Source: Bacteroidales bacterium (lineage in GTDB: Bacteria; Bacteroidota; Bacteroidia; Bacteroidales; P3). Taken from it: a stretch of DNA of 20,697 bases. A program made the translations under genes and the position numbers. Location of the stretch: positions 1 through 20,697 of the forward strand of contig JAGNRX010000001.1 of NCBI GenBank assembly GCA_017988355.1, in the 5' to 3' direction. How positions within the stretch are numbered: position 1 is the stretch's first letter; every line of letters starts with the position of its first letter. The notes under the pieces are model-generated. The model was given only the letters and a program-made list of their open reading frames with translations, searched no databases and was not told where the DNA came from. This document shows, piece by piece, positions 15,740 to 20,697 of the stretch.

Positions 15740-16138
15740 ATGTTAACAGATCCAATTGCAGATTATTTGACTCGCATCAGAAATGCAGCATTAGCAAAGC
15801 ATAGAGTTGTTGAAATTCCTGCTTCAAAAATTAAGAAAGAGATGACTAAGATTCTCTTTGATAAAGGATATATTTTAAACTACAAGTTTGAAGACGATGT
15901 ATTCCCAAGTCAAATTAAAATAGCATTAAAATATCATCCGATGACTAAGGAGTCAGCAATGTCTAAATTAACTAGAGTTAGTAGTCCGGGTTTACGAAAA
16001 TATGTTAGTTCAACAGAACTTCCACGTGTATTAAATGGTTTAGGAATAGCTATAATTTCAACTTCAAAAGGCTTGATGACTGATAAAGAAGCAAGATCTT
16101 TACACGTTGGCGGAGAAGTTATCTGTTATATTAGCTAA
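15740..16138 (+). CDS. rpsH: 30S ribosomal protein S8
   Basis: 132 residues, [20 protein letters not shown] at the start, with [20 protein letters not shown] then [19 protein letters not shown] and a C-terminal GGEVICYIS, all S8 signatures. S8 is a primary binder of the central domain of 16S rRNA. In E. coli it also represses the spc operon by binding near rplE; no such site could be verified here. It sits 38 nt after rpsN and 22 nt before rplF. Confidence 0.98.
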   Translation: MLTDPIADYLTRIRNAALAKHRVVEIPASKIKKEMTKILFDKGYILNYKFEDDVFPSQIKIALKYHPMTKESAMSKLTRVSSPGLRKYVSSTELPRVLNGLGIAIISTSKGLMTDKEARSLHVGGEVICYIS

Positions 16139-16145
16139 TAAAATT

Positions 16146-16152
16146 AAAGGAG
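16146..16152 (+). promoter_or_regulatory. Strong Shine-Dalgarno site for rplF
   Basis: AAAGGAG ends 8 nt before the rplF ATG (16161), an ideal distance. Apart from rplE, the other start codons of the cluster have only A/T-rich leaders. Confidence 0.6.
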
Positions 16153-16160
16153 ATATATAA

Positions 16161-16715
16161 ATGTCAAGAATAGGTAAATTACCGATAAGCCTTCCAAAAG
16201 GAGTCGAAGTTACAGTAAACGATAACAATGTGGTTACTGTAAAAGGGACCCTAGGAACATTAACTCAATGTGTAGATCCTTGTATTACTTTAAAATTAGA
16301 AGGTGATACTCTAACATTGGAGAGAGAATCTGACCAAAAAAGACATAAAGCTATGCATGGCTTGTATAGATCTTTAGTTTTTAATATGGTTAAAGGGGTT
16401 TCAGAAGGGTTTAAGACAGTTCAAGAAGTGATAGGTGTGGGTTATAAAGCTCAAGCTAATGGTCAAGTACTAGAATTAGCACTAGGTTACTCACATAACA
16501 TATTTTTCGAACTACCTAATGAAATAAAATTAGAGACGATAACTCAAAAAGGAAAGAATCCATTGATTATTATGACTAGTTATGATAAACAACTTTTAGG
16601 TCAAGTTGCGGCAAAGATTCGTTCTTTACGTAAACCAGAACCTTATAAAGGAAAAGGTATTCGCTTCCAAGGTGAAGAGATTCGTAGAAAAGCTGGCAAG
16701 GCGGCTGCTAAGTAA
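16161..16715 (+). CDS. rplF: 50S ribosomal protein L6
   Basis: 184 residues, MSRIGKLPISLPKGVEVTVN at the start. L6 has two similar domains and sits near the sarcin-ricin loop where translation GTPases bind. VTVKGTLGTL, then LALGYSHNI, and RSLRKPEPYKGKGIRFQGEE (about 154-173, the PEPYKGKGI signature) are clear. The length is the family norm. Translation may be favoured by the Shine-Dalgarno site in front. rplR is 32 nt downstream. Confidence 0.98.
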   Translation: MSRIGKLPISLPKGVEVTVNDNNVVTVKGTLGTLTQCVDPCITLKLEGDTLTLERESDQKRHKAMHGLYRSLVFNMVKGVSEGFKTVQEVIGVGYKAQANGQVLELALGYSHNIFFELPNEIKLETITQKGKNPLIIMTSYDKQLLGQVAAKIRSLRKPEPYKGKGIRFQGEEIRRKAGKAAAK

Positions 16716-16747
16716 TTTAGTGAATAAAATATAATCCGGAAAATAGG

Positions 16748-17101
16748 ATGGCAAATAATAAAGAAGTAAGAAGATTGAAACTGAAAATGGGGATTCGTAA
16801 GAAAATTTACGGAACAGCAAACAAACCTCGTTTAACAGTTTTCAGAAGCAATAAAGAAATATATGCTCAGTTGATAGATGATGATAATAGTTTAACTTTA
16901 GCATCAGCTTCATCAATGGAAAAATCATTTACAAAAACAGGAACAAAGGTAGATCACGCTAAAACTGTTGGTAAATTAATCGCAGAAAGAGCTATATCTG
17001 TAGGTATTGATTCTGTTGTATTTGATAGAAATGGTTATTTATACCATGGTAGAGTAAAATCATTAGCTGAATCAGCTCGCGAAGGCGGCTTAAAATTCTA
17101 A
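16748..17101 (+). CDS. rplR: 50S ribosomal protein L18
   Basis: 117 residues. L18 binds 5S rRNA and with L5 forms the central protuberance. [20 protein letters not shown] (about 17-36) and EIYAQLIDD, followed by [20 protein letters not shown] and [20 protein letters not shown] then EGGLKF at the end, are the L18 signatures. The complete C-terminus EGGLKF is normal. It is separated from rpsE by only 7 nt. Confidence 0.97.
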   Translation: MANNKEVRRLKLKMGIRKKIYGTANKPRLTVFRSNKEIYAQLIDDDNSLTLASASSMEKSFTKTGTKVDHAKTVGKLIAERAISVGIDSVVFDRNGYLYHGRVKSLAESAREGGLKF

Positions 17102-17108
17102 ATAAGAT

Positions 17109-17546
17109 ATGGCAGACTTAAATGTAAAAAGAGTTAAATCAAGCGAGATTGAATTTAAAGATCGTCTTGTAAGTATCAACAGAGTTACCAAAGTAACAAA
17201 AGGTGGTAGAACATTTAGTTTTTCAGCTATTGTTGTAGTAGGAAATGAAAATGGAGTTGTTGGATACGGTTTAGGTAAGGCAAAAGAAGTAACCGCTGCA
17301 ATTGCAAAAGGTATTGATGATGCTAAGAAAAACTTAATTAAAGTTCCAGTATTAAAAGGAACTTTACCTCACGAACAAACTGGAAAATATAGTGGAGCAA
17401 GAGTTTTCATTAAACCAGCTGCACCAGGAACTGGAGTAATTGCAGGAGGAGCAATGCGTGCTGTATTAGAAAGTGTTGGCGTTAAAGACGTTTTGGCAAA
17501 ATCAAAAGGCTCTTCAAATCCACACAGTGTTGTGAAAGCTACATAG
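17109..17546 (+). CDS. rpsE: 30S ribosomal protein S5, reading frame cut short by an apparent frameshift
   Basis: The frame gives 145 residues. S5 lies near the mRNA entry channel and helps accuracy. It shows the double-stranded-RNA-binding-like N domain ([20 protein letters not shown] and [10 protein letters not shown]) and the C domain ([20 protein letters not shown], then [15 protein letters not shown]). S5 proteins continue after KAT with IDAL or IEAL and about 25 more residues. Here a TAG follows at once, and the expected tail lies in the -1 frame just behind (see 17543-17626). Restored, the protein would be 172 residues, the length I recall for Bacteroides S5, and the gap to rpmD would shrink from 96 to 16 nt. 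A missing A (ACATAG where ACAATAG is expected) explains everything; an assembly error is the simplest cause. Confidence 0.93.
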   Translation: MADLNVKRVKSSEIEFKDRLVSINRVTKVTKGGRTFSFSAIVVVGNENGVVGYGLGKAKEVTAAIAKGIDDAKKNLIKVPVLKGTLPHEQTGKYSGARVFIKPAAPGTGVIAGGAMRAVLESVGVKDVLAKSKGSSNPHSVVKAT

Positions 17547-17626
17547 ATGCATTAATTCAATTGAGAGACCCTTATACAATTGCGAAATTGAGGGGAATTG
17601 ATTTGGATAGAGTTTTTAACGGATAA
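17543..17626 (+). pseudogene. rpsE: Out-of-frame C-terminal tail of S5
   Basis: Reading from the last base of the ACA codon of rpsE, the -1 frame gives 27 residues, [20 protein letters not shown] then LDRVFNG, and a TAA at 17624-17626. This is the normal end of Bacteroidota S5 (compare KATIEAL ... RGISVEKVFRG in Bacteroides, from memory). It has no start codon of its own and should be read as part of rpsE once the lost base is restored. No X-XXY-YYZ slippery heptamer is present at the junction (GTG AAA GCT ACA TAG). Confidence 0.88.
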
Positions 17627-17642
17627 TAATATAAGGTAAGAT

Positions 17643-17819
17643 ATGAAAGTAAGAGTTACACAAATTAAAAGTGGAATCGGAAGAACGCTTCGTCAAAAAC
17701 GAACCTTGGCATCTTTAGGATTACGTAAAATGAATCAAACTAAAGAACATGAATTAACTCCTCAAATCAAAGGAATGATTTCAAAGGTTAATCACTTAGT
17801 TAAGGTAGAAGAAATTTAA
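17643..17819 (+). CDS. rpmD: 50S ribosomal protein L30
   Basis: 58 residues, MKVRVTQIKSGIGRTLRQKR at the start, then TLASLGLRKMNQTKEHELTP and IKGMISKVNHLVKVEEI. I-K-S-x-I-G-R-x-x-x-Q-K-x-T-L-x-x-L-G-L-R-K is the L30 signature. L30 is a small protein of the large subunit with a ferredoxin-like fold, and 58-60 residues is its normal size. It is easy to miss because of its length. It lies between rpsE (16 nt after the restored S5 stop) and rplO (28 nt), the usual S5-L30-L15 order. Confidence 0.97.
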   Translation: MKVRVTQIKSGIGRTLRQKRTLASLGLRKMNQTKEHELTPQIKGMISKVNHLVKVEEI

Positions 17820-17847
17820 TTAATAACACTGTTAAAATATAGTAATC

Positions 17848-18294
17848 ATGGATTTAAGTAATCTTAAACCTGCAGAAGGCTCAACAAAAAACCGCAAGAG
17901 AATAGGTAGAGGTCAAGGTTCTGGTAGAGGTGGCACTTCAACAAGAGGACACAAAGGAGCAAAATCAAGATCTGGTTATTCTCGTAAGATTGGTTTTGAA
18001 GGAGGGCAAATGCCATTATATAGACGTTTACCAAAATTTGGGTTTAAAAATATCAATAGAGTTGAGTATTCAGCAATTAATTTAGATGCAATTAATGCAT
18101 TAGCTGAAGAGAAAAACATTACTGACATTACTTTAGACGTTCTAAAAGAAAATGGCTTAATCTCTTCAAAAGATAGAATAAAAGTATTAGGTAGAGGCGA
18201 ATTGAATTTTAAAGTAAATGTATCTGCAAATGCGTTCTCTTCAGCTGCTAAGGCAGCAATTGAAGCTAAAGGCGGCGTTGTAACAATAATCTAA
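17848..18294 (+). CDS. rplO: 50S ribosomal protein L15
   Basis: 148 residues, beginning MDLSNLKPAEGSTKNRKRIG. The Gly/Arg-rich N-terminus RGQGSGRGGTSTRGHKGAKS (about 21-40) threads into 23S rRNA, and the globular C-terminus holds IGFEGGQMPLYRRLPKFGFK (about 49-68), the L15 signature. L15 is a late-assembly protein. The length is the family norm. secY starts 9 nt after it. Confidence 0.98.
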   Translation: MDLSNLKPAEGSTKNRKRIGRGQGSGRGGTSTRGHKGAKSRSGYSRKIGFEGGQMPLYRRLPKFGFKNINRVEYSAINLDAINALAEEKNITDITLDVLKENGLISSKDRIKVLGRGELNFKVNVSANAFSSAAKAAIEAKGGVVTII

Positions 18295-18303
18295 TATAAG
18301 ACA

Positions 18304-19653
18304 ATGAAAAGATTTATCAATACTCTTAAGAATATCTGGAATATCAAGGATCTTAGAACAAGAATCTTATATACATTAGCATTAGTACTAATTTATAGAA
18401 TAGGATCTTTTGTTGTATTACCAGGTATTAATCCCGCTGATTTATCAAGCCTACAAGACCAAACTAAAGATGGAGTATTAGGATTGTTAAACATGTTCTC
18501 AGGAGGTGCTTTTTCCAATGCTTCAATTTTTGCATTAGGAATTATGCCCTACATCACTGCTTCAATTGTTATTCAATTGCTTACCATGGTGGTTCCTTAT
18601 TTTTCTAAGATGCAAAAAGAAGGAGAAAGTGGTAGAAACAAGATAAATCAACTCACAAGATGGTTAACTGTTGTTGTTACTCTTTTCCAAGCTTTTGCTT
18701 ATCTTACAAACTTAAGATACCAATTGCAAGGAGCTACAATATACAGTATTACAGGTAGTGATAATCTAAACTTCGTAAACTGGGCGCTTCCGATGGCAGT
18801 TATGCTTACAGCTGGAACCCTATTTGTTATGTGGCTTGGTGAAAGAATCACAGATAAAGGAATTGGTAATGGTATTTCATTATTAATTATGGTTGGTATT
18901 GTTGCAAGACTTCCATTTGCTCTATTCGCTGAATTCGCTTCAAGAATGGAAGAGCAAGGAGGAGGACTTGTAATATTCTTTGTTGAATTACTAGTTTTAT
19001 TAATAGTTATAATGCTATGTATCTTATTAGTTCAAGGAACAAGAAGAATCCCTGTGCAGTACGCAAAAAGAATAGTTGGCAACCGTCAATATGGTGGTGC
19101 ACGTCAATATATTCCTATTAAAGTTAATGCTGCTGGAGTTATGCCAATAATTTTTGCACAAGCAATAATGTTTATACCTGTAACCTTATTTGGATTTTCA
19201 GATGCAGAAAGCATGCAAGGAATAAGAGCTGCTTTATCCGATTTTCACGGATTTTGGTATAATCTAATATTTGCTATAGTAATTATTGCATTTACATATT
19301 TCTATACTGCAATTGCAATCAACCCTAAACAAATGTCTGATGACATGAAAAAGAATGGTGGATTTATCCCTGGAGTTAAACCGGGAAGAAAAACGGAAGA
19401 TTTTTTCGATAATGTTCTTTCCAAAATAACTCTACCAGGATCAATTTTCCTTGCTGTTGTGGCAATTCTTCCAGCTTTCATTAGTTTGTTTGGTGTTAAT
19501 TCACAGTTTTCTCAATTCTATGGTGGTACATCATTATTGATTTTAGTAGGAGTTGTATTAGATACTTTACAACAAATAGAAAGTCATTTACTAATGCGTC
19601 ACTATGATGGATTGACAAAATCAGGAAGAATCAAGGGAAGATCTCAAATGTAA
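18304..19653 (+). CDS. secY: Preprotein translocase subunit SecY
   Basis: 449 residues, an inner-membrane protein with about ten membrane segments. It forms the protein-conducting channel with SecE and SecG, driven by SecA or by ribosomes. The N-terminal cytoplasmic helix is MKRFINTLKNIWNIKDLRTR. The plug region GLLNMFSGGAFSNASIFALG and IMPYITASIVIQLLTMVVPY (about 60-100) carry the SecY signatures, as does GERITDKGIGNGISLLIM (about 179-196). The cytoplasmic loop with RRIPVQYAKRIVGNRQYGGA (about 250-269) is where the ribosome and SecA dock. Complete at the C-terminus (HLLMRHYDGLTKSGRIKGRS). It lies 9 nt after rplO and 7 nt before map. Confidence 0.98.
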   Translation: MKRFINTLKNIWNIKDLRTRILYTLALVLIYRIGSFVVLPGINPADLSSLQDQTKDGVLGLLNMFSGGAFSNASIFALGIMPYITASIVIQLLTMVVPYFSKMQKEGESGRNKINQLTRWLTVVVTLFQAFAYLTNLRYQLQGATIYSITGSDNLNFVNWALPMAVMLTAGTLFVMWLGERITDKGIGNGISLLIMVGIVARLPFALFAEFASRMEEQGGGLVIFFVELLVLLIVIMLCILLVQGTRRIPVQYAKRIVGNRQYGGARQYIPIKVNAAGVMPIIFAQAIMFIPVTLFGFSDAESMQGIRAALSDFHGFWYNLIFAIVIIAFTYFYTAIAINPKQMSDDMKKNGGFIPGVKPGRKTEDFFDNVLSKITLPGSIFLAVVAILPAFISLFGVNSQFSQFYGGTSLLILVGVVLDTLQQIESHLLMRHYDGLTKSGRIKGRSQM

Positions 19654-19660
19654 TTTGAAT

Positions 19661-20470
19661 ATGTTTAGAAAAGCTATGATACATAAGAGGACTGCAGAGG
19701 AGATTGAGGAGTATAGATTAAGCTCTCTACTAGTAGGGGAAACCTTATCAGAGGTAAGTAAATTTATTAGACCAGGAGTTACTACTCTAAGTTTAGATAA
19801 AATTTCTGAAGAGTTTATAAGAGATAATGGAGCAATTCCAGCTTTTAAAGGCTTTAATGGTTTTCCAGCATCCTTATGCATATCTATAAATGAAGTTGTG
19901 GTTCACGGTATTCCTGGAAAAAGAGAAATCAAAGAAGGAGATATTATATCAATAGATTGTGGCACTGAATTAAATGGTTGGGTTGGTGATTCAGCTTACA
20001 CTTTTGCCTTAGAGGGAGTTTCTCAAGAGGCAATAGATTTAATGAAGGTTACTAAAGAATCTTTGATATTGGGAATTGACAAATGTAGAATAGGAAATAG
20101 GATAGGAGATTTGAGTTATCAGATACAAAGTTATTGCGAAAAGCATGGCTATGGAGTGGTAAGAGAATTATGTGGACATGGAGTTGGCAGAAAGATGCAT
20201 GAAAACCCTGAGGTTCCAAATTATGGCAAAGCCGGAACTGGAATTAAATTTATGGAAGGGATGATAATTGCAATTGAGCCAATGATAACCATGAAAGATA
20301 AGGCTGTTGTTTTTGAAAATGACGGTTGGACATGTAGAACACGTGATTATTCTTTGGCTGCACATTTTGAGCATGATATTGCAATAACAAAAAATGGACC
20401 AGATATCCTCTCTAGCTTTGAAAAAATAGAAGAAACGATAAAACAAAATAACAACTTAGTATTAATTTAA
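19661..20470 (+). CDS. map: Type I methionine aminopeptidase
   Basis: 269 residues from the ATG at 19661. This enzyme removes the starting methionine from new proteins. All five metal ligands of the pita-bread fold are present: D99 (SIDCGT), D110 (GDSAYT), H173 (ELCGHGVG), E206 (IAIEPM) and E237 (HFEHD); H82 (VVVHGIP) is the substrate-site histidine. A second ATG at 19676 gives [14 protein letters not shown], closer to the usual M-I-x-x-K-T start, so the real protein may be 264 residues. An in-frame TTG at 19655 is a further, less likely start. It lacks the zinc-finger extension. It lies 7 nt after secY and 1 nt before infA, which keeps protein maturation linked to ribosome and Sec supply. 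Confidence 0.96.
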   Translation: MFRKAMIHKRTAEEIEEYRLSSLLVGETLSEVSKFIRPGVTTLSLDKISEEFIRDNGAIPAFKGFNGFPASLCISINEVVVHGIPGKREIKEGDIISIDCGTELNGWVGDSAYTFALEGVSQEAIDLMKVTKESLILGIDKCRIGNRIGDLSYQIQSYCEKHGYGVVRELCGHGVGRKMHENPEVPNYGKAGTGIKFMEGMIIAIEPMITMKDKAVVFENDGWTCRTRDYSLAAHFEHDIAITKNGPDILSSFEKIEETIKQNNNLVLI

Positions 20471-20471
20471 T

Positions 20472-20690
20472 ATGGCAAAACAAGCATCCATACAATTAGA
20501 TGGAACCGTTATTGAATCTTTAGGAAATGCAATGTTTAAAGTTGAGTTAGAAAATGGACACGTAATAATTGCACATATTTCTGGAAAGATGAGAATGCAT
20601 TATATTAAAATTTTACCAGGTGATAAAGTGCAAGTTGAAATGTCTCCTTACGACTTAACTAAGGGAAGAATAACATATAGACACAAATAA
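20472..20690 (+). CDS. infA: Translation initiation factor IF-1
   Basis: 72 residues, [20 protein letters not shown] at the start, a single S1-type OB fold. IF-1 fills the A site of the 30S subunit during initiation and helps IF-2 and IF-3. [20 protein letters not shown] (about 22-41), [20 protein letters not shown] (about 47-66) and a terminal ITYRHK are family signatures; 72 is the standard length. It begins 1 nt after the map stop. Only 7 nt remain in the window; rpmJ (L36) and rpsM would be expected next but cannot be seen. Confidence 0.98.
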   Translation: MAKQASIQLDGTVIESLGNAMFKVELENGHVIIAHISGKMRMHYIKILPGDKVQVEMSPYDLTKGRITYRHK

Positions 20691-20697
20691 GATTAAT

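Overview
The window looks like a chromosomal segment from a low-GC member of the Bacteroidota, probably Bacteroidales or a close relative. The evidence is: promoters matching the Bacteroidota pattern (TTTG or TTG, about 19-21 nt, then TAnnTTTG); a near-absence of Shine-Dalgarno sequences, with A/T-rich start contexts instead; a type IX secretion (T9SS) C-terminal sorting domain; and ribosomal proteins whose sequences and lengths fit that phylum. In addition, str, S10 and spc genes run on as one cluster with no tuf gene between fusA and rpsJ.

Left part (1-5418). The minus strand carries the N-terminal part of tyrosyl-tRNA synthetase (cut by the window edge), a family-2-like glycosyltransferase, and tRNA-Asn(GTT) with its own promoter and a near-ideal terminator. 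A divergent promoter then drives a plus-strand group: a secreted fibronectin-III/T9SS-sorted protein, followed closely by ExbB-, ExbD- and TonB-like genes (an ion-driven envelope energy transducer). After these comes a 303-nt gap holding five tandem 21-bp repeats and a terminator, then a 53-residue rubredoxin gene on the minus strand.

Middle gap (5419-5836). This holds two good plus-strand promoters. The second clearly belongs to rpsL. The first would produce a short, possibly structured RNA of about 115 nt ending at a T-run, and I cannot assign it to a known family.

Right part (5837-20690). This is a 27-gene co-directional block: rpsL-rpsG-fusA-rpsJ-rplC-rplD-rplW-rplB-rpsS-rplV-rpsC-rplP-rpmC-rpsQ-rplN-rplX-rplE-rpsN-rpsH-rplF-rplR-rpsE-rpmD-rplO-secY-map-infA. 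It supplies ribosomal subunits, the translocation GTPase EF-G, initiation factor IF1, the Sec channel core and the enzyme that removes initiator methionine. Almost all of it is ordinary and well conserved.

The clearest anomaly is rpsE. Its reading frame stops at 145 codons, but the missing 27-residue S5 tail is present intact in the -1 frame, so a single base appears to be missing (assembly error, true mutation, or less likely recoding). Other points worth checking are the 21-bp repeat array, the orphan promoter and RNA upstream of rpsL, two isolated strong Shine-Dalgarno sites (rplE, rplF), and the 90-nt rpsJ-rplC gap with two hairpins. I see no convincing new multi-gene system here.
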